64,000 bases of DNA, taken from positions 1,922,001-1,986,000 of the forward strand of contig NZ_CP012150.1 in NCBI RefSeq assembly GCF_001187505.1, read 5' to 3'. The position numbers and the translations under genes were made by a program. The notes under the pieces were generated by a model, which saw only the letters and a list, made by a program, of their open reading frames with translations, made no database searches and was not told the DNA's origin. Of the stretch, positions 19,513-30,796 are shown piece after piece. The stretch comes from Mycolicibacterium goodii (GTDB lineage Bacteria; Actinomycetota; Actinomycetes; Mycobacteriales; Mycobacteriaceae). Positions within the stretch are counted from its first letter, which is position 1. Each line of letters starts with the position of its first letter.

Positions 19513-22092
19513 ATGCAGTCAACGAGAAACGTCGTCGTGGTCGGCCACGGCATGGTGGGCCACCGCTTCGTCGAGGCACTGCGCGCCAGGGACACCGAGG
19601 GCACCTGGCATGTGACGATCCTGGGTGAGGAGCGCGAGGCCGCCTACGACCGCGTCGGGCTCACCGGATACACCGAGCACTGGGACCGGTCGCGGCTCGC
19701 GCTGCCTGGCAACGACTACGACGGTGACGAGCACGTCCGACTGCACCTGGGGTCCCCGGTCGTCGCGATCGACCGCTCGGACAAGGCCGTCAGCACCGCC
19801 GACGGCCGGTCCTTCCGCTATGACGCGCTGGTGCTGGCGACCGGATCGTATGCGTTCGTGCCGCCGGTGCCGGGGCGCGACCTGCCGGGCTGCCATGTGT
19901 ACCGCACCCTGGACGACCTGGACGCGATCCGCGCGAGCGCGGCCTGCGCCCTGGAGTCGAAGTCGCCGGTCGGTGTGGTGATCGGCGGCGGCCTGCTCGG
20001 TCTGGAGGCGGCGAACGCGCTGCGCCAGTTCGGTCTCACCACCCACGTGCTGGAGATGTCACCGCATCTGATGGCAGCCCAGCTCGACGAGGCGGGCGGG
20101 GTCCTGCTCAACCGGATGATGCGCGGCCTCGGCATCGAGGTGCACACCGCGGTCGGCACCGAGAGCATCCAGCCTGCGCAGAAGCGCAAGCCGCTGCGCA
20201 AGTCCGAGATCGACGACTCGCTGCGGGTGTCGCTCGACGACGGCACCGCGATCGACGCCGGCGTCGTGGTCTTCGCCGCCGGGGTGCGACCCCGCGACGA
20301 ACTAGCCCGCAACGCCGGCCTGGACATGGCCCAGCGTGGTGGCGTGCTCACCGATCTGGGTTGTGTGACAAGTGATCCCAGCATCTACGCGATCGGCGAG
20401 GTGGCCGCCGTCGAGGGCCGCTGCTACGGCCTGGTGGCCCCGGGTTACACGACCGCCGAGGTGGTGGCCGACCGCCTGCTCGGCGGCTCGGCCGAATTCC
20501 CCGGCGCGGACATGTCGACCAAGCTCAAGCTGCTCGGGGTCGACGTCGCGAGTTTCGGTGATGCGAAGGGAACCACGCCGAACTGCCTTGAGGTCGTGGT
20601 CAACGACCCGGTCAAGCAGACCTACGCCAAACTGGTGCTCTCCGATGACGCCAAGACCCTGCTGGGCGGCATCCTGGTCGGTGACGCCTCGGCCTACGGC
20701 GTACTGCGGCCCATGGTCGCCAGCGAACTGCCCGGCGATCCGCTGGCACTGATCGCGCCCGCCGCCGATGGTGACGCACCCGGGCTGGGTGTGGGCGCGC
20801 TGCCGGACATCGCACAGATCTGTTCGTGCAACAACGTCACGAAGGGTGATCTCAAGGAGGCGATCGGCGGCGGGTGCACCGACGTCGCAGGCCTGAAGAA
20901 GTGCACGCTGGCCGGCACGTCGTGCGGATCCTGCGTACCGCTGCTCAAGCAGCTCCTCGAGGCCGAGGGCGTGGAACAGTCCAAGGCGCTGTGCGAGCAC
21001 TTCAGCCAGTCGCGCGCCGAGTTGTTCGAGCTCATCTCGGCCACCGAGATCCGCACCTTCTCCGGCCTGATCGAACGCTTCGGCACCGGAAAGGGTTGCG
21101 ACATCTGCAAACCCACGGTCGCCTCGATCCTGGCGTCGACCAGTTCGGATCACATCCTCGACGGCGAGCAGGCCGCGCTGCAGGACTCGAACGACCACTT
21201 CCTGGCCAACATCCAGCGCAACGGCAGCTACTCGGTGGTGCCGAGGGTGCCCGGCGGTGACATCACGCCGGAACAACTGATCCTGATCGGCGAGATCGCC
21301 AGGGACTTCGGCTTGTACACCAAGATCACCGGGGGTCAGCGCATCGACATGTTCGGCGCGCGGGTCGAGCAGTTGCCCGAGATCTGGCGGCGGCTGGTGG
21401 AAGGCGGCATGGAATCCGGCCACGCCTACGGCAAGTCGCTGCGCACCGTGAAGAGCTGCGTCGGCAGTGACTGGTGCCGTTATGGACAACAGGATTCGGT
21501 GCAGATGGCCATCAACCTCGAACTGCGGTACCGCGGTCTGCGCGCACCGCACAAGATCAAGATGGGTGTTTCGGGGTGCGCTCGGGAGTGTGCCGAGGCC
21601 CGCGGCAAGGACGTCGGCGTCATCGCCACCGAGAACGGATGGAACCTGTATGTCGGCGGCAATGGCGGCATGACCCCGCGGCACGCGCAACTGCTGGCCG
21701 GTGACCTCGACGACGAGACCCTCATCCGCTACATCGACCGCTTTCTGATGTTCTACATCCGCACGGCGGACCGGTTGCAGCGCACGGCGCCGTGGGTCGA
21801 GGCACTCGACGGCGGCATGGATCACCTGCGCGATGTCGTGTGCAACGATTCCCTGGGCCTGGCCGAGGAGTTCGAGGCGGCGATGGCCCGCCACGTCGAG
21901 GGTTATTCCTGCGAGTGGAAGGGCGTGCTGGACGATCCCGACAAGCTGGCTCGGTTCGTCTCGTTTGTCAACGCCCCCGACACCCCCGACCCGACTGTCA
22001 CCTTCACCGAGCGCAGCGGCCGCAAGGTCCCGGACCTGCGCCCCGTTGCCATCGGAATGCCCACGGTCCGGCCACTCCAGGAGATGTCATGA
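19513..22092 (+). CDS. nirB: Assimilatory nitrite reductase [NAD(P)H] large subunit
   Basis: 859 residues, normal for NirB. Order of domains: FAD/NAD(P)H-binding pyridine-nucleotide disulfide oxidoreductase (about 1-320, with VVVVGHGMVGHR and GVVIGGGLLGLEAANALR), a BFD-like [2Fe-2S] domain (CSCNNVTKGDLKEAI and CTLAGTSCGSC, about 435-475), then the sulfite/nitrite reductase ferredoxin-like half and sirohaem/[4Fe-4S] domain (CVGSDWCRYG and GCARECAEA, about 650-695). It reduces nitrite to ammonium in the cytoplasm. The nirD start overlaps its stop by 4 bases. The sirohaem-forming chelatase cbiX and narK are encoded nearby. Confidence 0.96.
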   Translation: MQSTRNVVVVGHGMVGHRFVEALRARDTEGTWHVTILGEEREAAYDRVGLTGYTEHWDRSRLALPGNDYDGDEHVRLHLGSPVVAIDRSDKAVSTADGRSFRYDALVLATGSYAFVPPVPGRDLPGCHVYRTLDDLDAIRASAACALESKSPVGVVIGGGLLGLEAANALRQFGLTTHVLEMSPHLMAAQLDEAGGVLLNRMMRGLGIEVHTAVGTESIQPAQKRKPLRKSEIDDSLRVSLDDGTAIDAGVVVFAAGVRPRDELARNAGLDMAQRGGVLTDLGCVTSDPSIYAIGEVAAVEGRCYGLVAPGYTTAEVVADRLLGGSAEFPGADMSTKLKLLGVDVASFGDAKGTTPNCLEVVVNDPVKQTYAKLVLSDDAKTLLGGILVGDASAYGVLRPMVASELPGDPLALIAPAADGDAPGLGVGALPDIAQICSCNNVTKGDLKEAIGGGCTDVAGLKKCTLAGTSCGSCVPLLKQLLEAEGVEQSKALCEHFSQSRAELFELISATEIRTFSGLIERFGTGKGCDICKPTVASILASTSSDHILDGEQAALQDSNDHFLANIQRNGSYSVVPRVPGGDITPEQLILIGEIARDFGLYTKITGGQRIDMFGARVEQLPEIWRRLVEGGMESGHAYGKSLRTVKSCVGSDWCRYGQQDSVQMAINLELRYRGLRAPHKIKMGVSGCARECAEARGKDVGVIATENGWNLYVGGNGGMTPRHAQLLAGDLDDETLIRYIDRFLMFYIRTADRLQRTAPWVEALDGGMDHLRDVVCNDSLGLAEEFEAAMARHVEGYSCEWKGVLDDPDKLARFVSFVNAPDTPDPTVTFTERSGRKVPDLRPVAIGMPTVRPLQEMS

Positions 22093-22472
22093 CCCTGACC
22101 GACGATCGCAAAGATGTTCTCGCCCAACCTCGTACCCAATGGACGCGGGCGTGCGCCTATGACTTCCTGATCCCGGGACGCGGGGTTGCGGTGTTGTTGG
22201 CCGACGGTTCGCAGGCCGCGTTGTTCCGGCTCGACGACGGTTCGGTGCACGCGGTCGGCAACATCGACCCGTTCTCGAAAGCCGCGGTGATGTCGCGTGG
22301 CATCACCGGGGACCGGGGCGGGTGCCTGACGGTGCAGTCGCCGATCAAGAAGCAGGCGTTCGCGCTCACCGACGGGGTCTGCCTCGATGACCCGGCGGTG
22401 TCGTTGCCGGTGTACCCGACCCGGATCACCGCTGACGGGTACGTGGAGGTCTGCCTGGCCGGTTCGGCCTGA
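22089..22472 (+). CDS. nirD: Nitrite reductase small subunit
   Basis: 127 residues with the Rieske-like fold of NirD (FLIPGRGVAVLLADGSQAALFRLDDGSVHAVGNIDPFSKAAVMSRGI). As usual for NirD the Cys/His ligands of a true Rieske cluster are missing, so it is structural rather than redox-active. It begins in an ATGA overlap with nirB, indicating translational coupling. It converges with the small winged-helix gene, with one base between stops. Confidence 0.94.
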   Translation: MTLTDDRKDVLAQPRTQWTRACAYDFLIPGRGVAVLLADGSQAALFRLDDGSVHAVGNIDPFSKAAVMSRGITGDRGGCLTVQSPIKKQAFALTDGVCLDDPAVSLPVYPTRITADGYVEVCLAGSA

Positions 22473-22473
22473 T

Positions 22474-22704
22474 TCACTCGGCGGGAAGCCAGTGCGCGTC
22501 CCGCCCCGGGGATTTGCTGCGGCGGACGTCGCCGCGGCGTTGCAGCACCGTCAGGTTGCGGTACACGGCTTCGATGACGACCGGATCGCCGAAACGCTCA
22601 CGCACGTCGTCGCGAAGTTGTGCGGTGGTCTTCGACTGCCTGGTGTCGCTCAACACTGCCATCAGTTGCTGCCGCAGTCGCTCGGCCTGCATTCGGTCAG
22701 GCAC
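22474..22704 (-). CDS. Small winged-helix-like protein
   Basis: 76 residues, strongly basic. It has helix-turn-helix character, with LRQQLMAVLSDTRQSKTTAQLRDDV followed by VIEAVYRNLTVLQRRGDVRR, resembling a winged helix in which the last element is the recognition helix and wing. Start ATG 22704. Convergent to nirD with no room for a terminator. It may be a transcription factor, but its target is not evident. Confidence 0.6.
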   Translation of the reverse strand: MPDRMQAERLRQQLMAVLSDTRQSKTTAQLRDDVRERFGDPVVIEAVYRNLTVLQRRGDVRRSKSPGRDAHWLPAE

Positions 22705-23053
22705 TGGCGCCGCCGGTTCGGCTGTTCCCGCGCGCAGCGCGGGCCGGTGGTGTCAGCTGCACCGAAGTCTCTACTCCCCACGAAGTGTCCAACGAACGCC
22801 GAACACGATAGCTGAGTTCAAGCCGATAACCGACATCCGGGCAGGTCCGGACGCTGTGATCTTCACATTCGTCAATTAATCCCGAAGGTAAATACCTGAA
22901 CAACGCAGGTTTGAAGCGCTGTATTTCGGGGAACTAGAGCTTGGCGAACGATCAGAGCCCGTGATGTCCCTCATGACTGGCTAACTAGATTTGTTCGCTG
23001 AAACAGGTCTAAAATCGCCGCAAGGTGATGGGTCACCAAAGGGCTGAAGAGGG
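22705..23053. other. Intergenic region, AT-rich, no gene seen
   Basis: About 350 bases. The half from about 22850 is clearly lower in GC than its surroundings (runs such as TTCGTCAATTAATCCC and CTAACTAGATTTGTTCG). It should hold the divergent promoters of the small winged-helix gene and the membrane-protein gene. No convincing palindrome, RNA gene or ORF was found. Confidence 0.5.
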
Positions 23054-23665
23054 ATGTTGGGGCGTTCATTTCTGAACCTGCTCGGCACTGCGGCAGTGCT
23101 GGGAGCGTTGATTGCTGCCGCAATGCCACTCGGTCTGAGTACCGTCGACCGGACCGGGGCGCCGATTCCGTGCGGCACCGCGATGAACCCGGACTACCGG
23201 GTCGCCGCGAAGGAAGATCAGCTCAACCATGATCAGTTCACCCTCGTCGGACCGGTATTTGCCCCCAGCGACTACAAACAACAGTGCGCGGAAATTGTCG
23301 GTCAGCGCAGAATGGCCGCCATGTCGGTGGCGGGCGGTGGAATCCTGCTGCTGTTGACGGTGTTCGCCGCGCCATTTGCGGCGCAAGCCGTGGCGTCACG
23401 CCGCGGCAGGCAGGCTGAGTACCCCGGATCGGCGGAACCGGTTCGCAACGAGCCGGACCATGCCCCCGTGGGTGCCCAGTGGGGCGGTCACCAGGTCGGC
23501 GCCGGCCTCACGCAGCCGATCCTGGAAGAGACCCTCGGCGAGCAGATAGGAAGCCACGACTACGCGGCGGTCGCTGCGGCCGCGTTGCGCCGCCACGGCG
23601 TCGGCAACGGTCGGGGCGCCGGTGGCGGCATAGGCCAGCTCCACGCGGTCGCCGGTAAGGGCTGA
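23054..23665 (+). CDS. Membrane protein whose 3' part is antisense to cbiX
   Basis: 203-residue frame with an N-terminal hydrophobic helix (LLGTAAVLGALIAAAMPLG), a roughly 60-residue exposed loop with two cysteines (IPCGTAM, QQCAEIV), and a second helix (AAMSVAGGGILLLLTVFAAPF). The first 115 residues look like a genuine two-helix exported protein. The last 90 (from about 23396 onward) are simply the complement of cbiX and have low-complexity Gly/Ala/Gln content, so the natural C-terminus may be read-through. The two coding frames overlap tail to tail by 270 bases. Function unknown. Confidence 0.6.
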   Translation: MLGRSFLNLLGTAAVLGALIAAAMPLGLSTVDRTGAPIPCGTAMNPDYRVAAKEDQLNHDQFTLVGPVFAPSDYKQQCAEIVGQRRMAAMSVAGGGILLLLTVFAAPFAAQAVASRRGRQAEYPGSAEPVRNEPDHAPVGAQWGGHQVGAGLTQPILEETLGEQIGSHDYAAVAAAALRRHGVGNGRGAGGGIGQLHAVAGKG

Positions 23666-24091
23666 CAGCATCGCGGCGGTCCGGCGCAGATCGGACTGGG
23701 CATACCGATCCGAGGTGCCGGCGGCGGCGAGGATCACCGCGTCGCCGGGCCGCCACCCGGATTCGACGAGCCGGTCGGCGAGCACCCGCACGGTGCCGTG
23801 GCACGGTCCGAGCGGCCGGGTCACCGTGACGAGCGGATGCCCGCTGGCCGCCACGTGAGCGGGCACATCGACCCGCACGTGATATCCGGCGGCCAGGAAC
23901 GCGGGCACCAGCACCACGGGTCGATCGGTGGGCATGGTCTTGAGCACGTCGGACGGCGTGGGACCGAGCACGTCGACGAAGGCGACCTGCACGCTGCGCT
24001 CCAGTCGCTCGGACACGCGCTCGGCGAGATCGGCGATCATGGCCACCCCGCCGGGTTTGCGGGTGCCGTGCGCCACCAGTAGCAGGCTCAT
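23396..24091 (-). CDS. Sirohydrochlorin chelatase (CbiX/SirB-like)
   Basis: 231 residues with two repeated chelatase halves. The first has LLLVAHGTRKPGG (metal-binding His near residue 8) and LVPAFLAAGYHVRVDVPAHV (second His). It inserts iron (or cobalt) into sirohydrochlorin to complete sirohaem, the cofactor of NirB. The start overlaps the nnaR stop by 4 bases (ATGA). Together with narK and nnaR it forms a minus-strand operon devoted to nitrate/nitrite use, so sirohaem supply rather than B12 synthesis is its likely main role. Confidence 0.85.
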   Translation of the reverse strand: MSLLLVAHGTRKPGGVAMIADLAERVSERLERSVQVAFVDVLGPTPSDVLKTMPTDRPVVLVPAFLAAGYHVRVDVPAHVAASGHPLVTVTRPLGPCHGTVRVLADRLVESGWRPGDAVILAAAGTSDRYAQSDLRRTAAMLSALTGDRVELAYAATGAPTVADAVAAQRGRSDRRVVVASYLLAEGLFQDRLREAGADLVTAPLGTHGGMVRLVANRFRRSGVLSLPAAA

Positions 24092-25245
24092 AACGCGTGA
24101 GCCATCTCGGTATCGGCGTCATCGACGGCCAGTCGATAGCCCCGCTTGACCACTGTGGACACGATGCTCTTGTCTCCCAACGCTGTTCGAAGGCGCAGCA
24201 CCGCGGTTTCGACGGCGTGGGTGTCGGTTCCGGTGCCGGGAAGCGCGCCGAGCAGATCGAAACGGGACACCACCGCGCCCGGTCGGTGCGCGAGCGCGCG
24301 GATGGTCGCCATGCCTGCCGGGGACAACGATTTGACCACGCCGTCCACCAGTACGCAGGTGCCGCGGATCTCCAGCAGGTGACCCGCCACGCGCAGGGTC
24401 CGGGACTGCAGCAGCGGCAACTCGTCGGTGATGTGGCGGGCCAGCGCGCCCAGGCGCATGCGCTCGGGCGATGAGGTCGGGATGCCGAGGCGTACCAGTG
24501 GGCGCGCCGTGACCGGACCGACGCACATCGCGTGGACGTCGGTGCGCAGCGCGGAGACGACCTGATCGGTCAGGCCCATCTCGGTGGCCCGCATGAGGAC
24601 CGAGGCGACGGCCGGTGCGGAGGTGAAACTCACTGCGTCGAAACGACGTTCGGCGATCTGTGCGACGAGTTGGTCGAATTCGCCACCGGGTGGGGTCGGG
24701 TGCCAGCGGTAGACGCGGATCGGCACCACCTCGGCGCCCGCGGCCCGTAGTTCGTCGAGGAACTCGGGGAACGGGTCCCACTCGTCGGTGGCGCCGTGCA
24801 GCTGCACGGCGATGCGCCTGCCGCCGACGCCGTGCTCGACGAGGTAGCGGACGACCTCGCGGGAGGATTCGGAGTCCGGTGACCATTCCTCCGGCAGGCC
24901 GGCGGCGCGCAGTGCACCCGTGGCCTTGGGGCCGCGGGAGACGATGCGGGCCGTGCTCAGCGCATCGGTCAGGTCGCCGGCCAGGCCCCAGCCGTCGGCC
25001 GCAGCGATCCACCCACGCAGCCCGATGCCGGTGGTGGCCACCACGATGTCGGGCGGGGCGGTGATCAACGACTCGGTGTGCGCCCGCAGTTCGTCGTCGT
25101 CGGGCAGCGGCACCATGGTGATCGCGGGCGCGCTGGTGACGCTCGCACCCCTCCTGCGCAGCAGGGCGCACAGTTCATCGGCTCGTCGGGCGGAGGTCAC
25201 CGCCACCCGGAATCCGGTGAGGGGTGCCCAGTCGGGCTCACGCAT
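24088..25245 (-). CDS. nnaR: NnaR: uroporphyrinogen-III synthase-like domain fused to OmpR-type winged helix
   Basis: 385 residues. Residues 1-265 have the HemD (uroporphyrinogen-III synthase) fold (GFRVAVTSARRADELCALLRRRG; GIGLRGWIAAADGWG). Residues about 290-380 form an OmpR/PhoB winged-helix DNA-binding domain (ATIRALAHRPGAVVSRFDLL... VVKRGYRLAVD). This fusion is the NnaR type, a coactivator of nitrate/nitrite assimilation genes together with GlnR. ATG 25245 has AGGA just upstream; a GTG at 25275, 4 bases after the narK stop, would add ten residues. The linked nirBD, narK and cbiX are the expected targets. Confidence 0.88.
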   Translation of the reverse strand: MREPDWAPLTGFRVAVTSARRADELCALLRRRGASVTSAPAITMVPLPDDDELRAHTESLITAPPDIVVATTGIGLRGWIAAADGWGLAGDLTDALSTARIVSRGPKATGALRAAGLPEEWSPDSESSREVVRYLVEHGVGGRRIAVQLHGATDEWDPFPEFLDELRAAGAEVVPIRVYRWHPTPPGGEFDQLVAQIAERRFDAVSFTSAPAVASVLMRATEMGLTDQVVSALRTDVHAMCVGPVTARPLVRLGIPTSSPERMRLGALARHITDELPLLQSRTLRVAGHLLEIRGTCVLVDGVVKSLSPAGMATIRALAHRPGAVVSRFDLLGALPGTGTDTHAVETAVLRLRTALGDKSIVSTVVKRGYRLAVDDADTEMAHAL

Positions 25246-25279
25246 GTTTCCTGTGTAGGCAGGCTCTGTTTCCACGGCG

Positions 25280-26689
25280 TTACCCCGCGATTGCTGGGGC
25301 GTGTCGCTGTTCGGCTGTGACCAGCGTCGCAACGGGGCGGCGCACATAGCAGAACCACGTCACCACGGATGCGAGCACGTAGAACGCCAGGAAAATCCAG
25401 AACGCCGTGGTCGCCGACCCGCTGGCCAGGTACGACTGCCGCAGCGCCATGTTGATCCCCACACCGCCCAGCGCGCCGACCGCACCTGCGAAGCCGATGA
25501 GCGCACCGGCCATCGACCGCGACCACTGCTGGCGCTCCTCCTCGCCGACGTCCAGTGAGTGGCTGCGGGCCTCGAAGATCGACGGGATCATCTTGTACAC
25601 CGACCCGTTGCCGATCCCGCTGAGCAGGAACAGCGCGATGAAGCCGACGACGTAGCCTGCCATCATCGGACCGGTGGCGGCCGCGCTGCTGCCGTCGGCG
25701 ACCATGCTGATCGCGACGAGCAGACCCGCGCCCAGGATCATCCCGGCGAACGTCACGAGGGTGACGCGGCCGCCGCCGATGCGGTCGGCGAGCTTGCCGC
25801 CGTACACCCGGGACAGCGAGCCCAGCAGCGGGCCGACGAACGCGATCTGTGCCGCGTGCAGCGATGCCTGCGCGGGGGTCTGCCCGCCTGCGATGAAGTT
25901 GATCTGCAGCACCTGGCCGAACGCGAACGCGAACCCGATGAACGATCCGAAGGTGCCGATGTAGAGCAACGAGATGATCCAGGTATCCCGTTGGGCCAGA
26001 ATCGCTTTCATGGCGCCGAGGTCGATCTTGTGCTGCTCGAGGTTGTCCATGTACATGGCCGCGCCGAGCCCGGCCACCGCGAGGGCGACCAGATAGACCG
26101 CGCACACCCAGTACGGGGCACGGTTGCCTGCCGTGGCGATGACGAACAGGCCGACCAACTGGATCATGGGCACGCCGATGTTGCCGCCGCCCGCGTTGAG
26201 CCCGAGTGCCCACCCCTTGAGCCGCTGCGGGTAGAAGGCGTTGATGTTGGTCATCGACGACGCGAAGTTGCCGCCACCGAAGCCGGCCAGCGCGGCGCAC
26301 AGCAGGTAGGGCCACAGCGGCAGACCGGGGTTGGCCATCAGCACGACGGTCAGCACGGTGGGCACCAGCAGGACGAGCGCCGAGAACACCGTCCAGTTGC
26401 GACCGCCGAACGTCGCGGTCGCCAGCGTGTACGGGATGCGCAGGCAGGCACCCACCAGGGTGGCGGTGGCACCGAGCAGGAACTTGTCCCCGGCGGAGAA
26501 CCCGTAGACCGCCTCGGGCATGAACAGCACCATCACCGACCAGATCGACCAGATGGAGAAGCCGATGTGCTCGGCGACCACCGACCAGATCAGGTTGCGG
26601 CGGGCGATCAGTTTGTTTCCGGCCTCCCAGGCCACGGTGTCCTCGGGATCCCAGTTCGTGATGCGCTTCGACTTCGGCAGAGTGGGCAT
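25280..26689 (-). CDS. narK: Nitrate/nitrite transporter (MFS, NNP family)
   Basis: 469 residues with about twelve membrane helices. NNP-type landmarks include the glycine-rich AALAGFGGGNFASSMTNINAF and LNAGGGNIGVPMIQLVGLF (nitrate signature regions), and a soluble N-terminus (LPKSKRITNWDPEDTVAWEAG). It imports nitrate and/or exports nitrite across the plasma membrane. It is first in the narK-nnaR-cbiX operon; its promoter region carries the 16-bp motif shared with nirB. Confidence 0.93.
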   Translation of the reverse strand: MPTLPKSKRITNWDPEDTVAWEAGNKLIARRNLIWSVVAEHIGFSIWSIWSVMVLFMPEAVYGFSAGDKFLLGATATLVGACLRIPYTLATATFGGRNWTVFSALVLLVPTVLTVVLMANPGLPLWPYLLCAALAGFGGGNFASSMTNINAFYPQRLKGWALGLNAGGGNIGVPMIQLVGLFVIATAGNRAPYWVCAVYLVALAVAGLGAAMYMDNLEQHKIDLGAMKAILAQRDTWIISLLYIGTFGSFIGFAFAFGQVLQINFIAGGQTPAQASLHAAQIAFVGPLLGSLSRVYGGKLADRIGGGRVTLVTFAGMILGAGLLVAISMVADGSSAAATGPMMAGYVVGFIALFLLSGIGNGSVYKMIPSIFEARSHSLDVGEEERQQWSRSMAGALIGFAGAVGALGGVGINMALRQSYLASGSATTAFWIFLAFYVLASVVTWFCYVRRPVATLVTAEQRHAPAIAG

Positions 26690-26743
26690 GCGTGCACGCT
26701 AGGAAGCGTTTATTGCCCCGATACTGCGCGCGATGACCCGGCC

Positions 26744-26759
26744 GTGAAATTCCGCTCAC
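26744..26759 (-). promoter_or_regulatory. Putative nitrogen-regulator box upstream of narK
   Basis: GTGAAATTCCGCTCAC on the plus strand, i.e. GTGAGCGGAATTTCAC in the narK direction. It matches the nirB box at 19454-19469 in 11 of 16 positions, including all of GTGA and TTTCAC. It lies about 50 bases upstream of the likely narK transcription start (CAATAA -10 at 26715-26710). See the nirB box. Confidence 0.6.
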
Positions 26760-26789
26760 CATGCCGACACCGCGGGTGTGAGAAAGCGG

Positions 26790-29001
<2,212 letters not shown>

Positions 29002-29066
29002 CTACCCGCGAGTAGCTAAGAAGGCGACGGCTCTATGAGCCTTGCCAGAGCTGCCTTACCGAAGCC

Positions 29067-29756
29067 TCACACGGCGAGCTGATACGTGGGTTCGCGGCGC
29101 TTGACGAAGGCGATGGCGCGGTACGTCACGGGCAGCATGATCACCTCGACGGCGGTCTTGTAGAACCAGCCGAGCGCGGTGTAGGTGACGAAGTCGCCGA
29201 ACGTCGAGATGCCGATCGCGCCCGCGGCGATCGCACAGAACACCAGGGTGTCACCGAGTTGGCCGGCGAACGTCGACCCGATCAGCCGCGCCCACAGGTG
29301 CTTCTCCTTGGTGCGCTGCTTGATCGCGACCACCACCCAGGCGTTGACGGTCTGGCCGACGAGGAAGCCTGCCAGTCCCGCGACGATCAGCTGGGTGTAG
29401 GCGCCGACGATGTTCTCGAAGTGTTCCTGATTGGTGTAGAAGTCCGCCGCGGGCAGGTACACGGTGATCCAGAACGCGAGGGCGGCCAGCGCATTCATCG
29501 CGAAGCCGAGCAGGATCGCCCGGCGCGCGGCCTTGAAGCCGTACACCTCCGACAGCACGTCGCCGATCACGTAGGTCAGCGGGAACACGATGAACCCGCC
29601 GTCGGTGATGATCGGCCCGAAGGCCACGCCTTTGGTGGCGGTGACGTTGGAGATGATCACCAGGGCCGTGAACACCGCGACGAAGATCGGATAGTAGGCC
29701 GACCCGACGGAGGCGGTGCCGCGGTGCTCGGTTTCGGAGATGCTCACTCGGCCCAT
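29067..29756 (-). CDS. yhhQ: YhhQ/VUT-family queuosine-precursor transporter
   Basis: 229 residues with six to seven membrane helices and the family marker regions VATKGVAFGP, GGFIVFPLTYVIGDVLSEVYGF and AGFLVGQTVNAWVV. YhhQ imports preQ0/preQ1 for queuosine or deazapurine synthesis. A salvage rather than biosynthetic role is expected because no que genes are nearby. It follows the FecB-like gene in the same strand with 15 bases between them. Confidence 0.85.
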   Translation of the reverse strand: MGRVSISETEHRGTASVGSAYYPIFVAVFTALVIISNVTATKGVAFGPIITDGGFIVFPLTYVIGDVLSEVYGFKAARRAILLGFAMNALAALAFWITVYLPAADFYTNQEHFENIVGAYTQLIVAGLAGFLVGQTVNAWVVVAIKQRTKEKHLWARLIGSTFAGQLGDTLVFCAIAAGAIGISTFGDFVTYTALGWFYKTAVEVIMLPVTYRAIAFVKRREPTYQLAV

Positions 29757-29771
29757 CTTCTCAGGCCGGGT

Positions 29772-30725
29772 TCAACCCAGCACGCGGGCCAACTCCTGCG
29801 GCAGTTGATCGGCGACGACCGGGTAGGACAGCGGTGAGGCGAACGCGATGGCGCCCGCGAGTTCCTTGGTGGTGAAGATGTTCCGATCGGCCTTGGTGGT
29901 CGCGAGTTCGGCCACGACGGGGTCCGCCAGCAACGCGTCGCGCTCCTGGTCGCTCTCGGTGGTCCAGATCAACACGTCGGCGGAGTCGAGGACGGACGCC
30001 ATCTGATCCCGCGGGATCAGCGCGGGCACCTCGGGCACCACCAGACCCATCTGGGTGAGGAAGTCGGTACGCCATCCCGGCGGTGTGGCCTGGACGCCGC
30101 CGCGGTAGGGCGTTGCGTCCAGCAGAAGTGCCTTCTTGCCCGCGAACTGCGGGTGGTCGGCGGCCACGGCGGTGAACCTGTCGTCGACCTGTTTGATCAG
30201 GTTGGTCATCTCGGTGTTCTTGAACACCGCCTGCCCGATGATGGTGGCCTGATCCTTCCAGGGTTCGAAGAACGCCTGGGTGCCCGTCTGCGCGACCGTG
30301 GGCGCGATCTCGGACAGCCGCGCGTAGGTGTCGGCGTCCAGGCCCGCGTTGGTGGCGATGATGAGGTCGGGGCTCAACGCCTTGATCTGATCGACCGGGA
30401 TCCCGTTGTCGAGGTTGAGCACCGCGGGTTGGGCTCCGCCGAGTTTCGGCTGCGCCCAAGGCCATACGCCGAAGGGCTCGCCGCCGAACCAGTCGGTCAC
30501 CGCGATTGGCACGACGCCGACCGCCAGCAGGTCGTCCTGTTCGGTGAGCCCCGCGCTGACCACCCGCCGGGGCGGGCCGGGGATCGTGGTGTCGCCGAAG
30601 GCGTGGCGGACGGTGACCGATCCGTCGTCGGCGACTTCGCCGGGCTTGTCGGTGCTGCACGCGGCGACGAGTGCCAATCCGGCGGTCACCGCCAGAAACC
30701 CGCGCCGGGTCAGTGGTGTCGGCAC
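29772..30725 (-). CDS. Iron-siderophore/haem-type ABC substrate-binding lipoprotein (FecB-like)
   Basis: 317 residues. The N-terminus TRRGFLAVTAGLALVAACS combines a twin-arginine-like motif and a lipobox (LVAAC) with Cys24 as lipidation site. The mature part is a cluster-A/TroA-type periplasmic binding protein (TVRHAFGDTTIPGPPRRVVSAG; LSPDLIIATNAG). It should bind a ferric complex outside the membrane and pass it to an ABC importer encoded elsewhere. It resembles Rv0265c. No permease or ATPase gene is adjacent. Confidence 0.85.
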   Translation of the reverse strand: MPTPLTRRGFLAVTAGLALVAACSTDKPGEVADDGSVTVRHAFGDTTIPGPPRRVVSAGLTEQDDLLAVGVVPIAVTDWFGGEPFGVWPWAQPKLGGAQPAVLNLDNGIPVDQIKALSPDLIIATNAGLDADTYARLSEIAPTVAQTGTQAFFEPWKDQATIIGQAVFKNTEMTNLIKQVDDRFTAVAADHPQFAGKKALLLDATPYRGGVQATPPGWRTDFLTQMGLVVPEVPALIPRDQMASVLDSADVLIWTTESDQERDALLADPVVAELATTKADRNIFTTKELAGAIAFASPLSYPVVADQLPQELARVLG

Positions 30726-30796
30726 TTCGCCAGCGTACGGTCAGTGCGGGGTGAAGCCGCCGAACAACACGGTGGCCGCGACCGGTCGCGAACGAT

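Noticed and set aside
20302..21894. 530-codon minus-strand frame opposite nirB
   Set aside because: Antisense shadow of nirB; composition is typical of complementary high-GC codons.
22089..22472. Rieske [2Fe-2S] protein reading of NirD
   Set aside because: The Cys/His ligand pairs are absent, as in normal NirD subunits.
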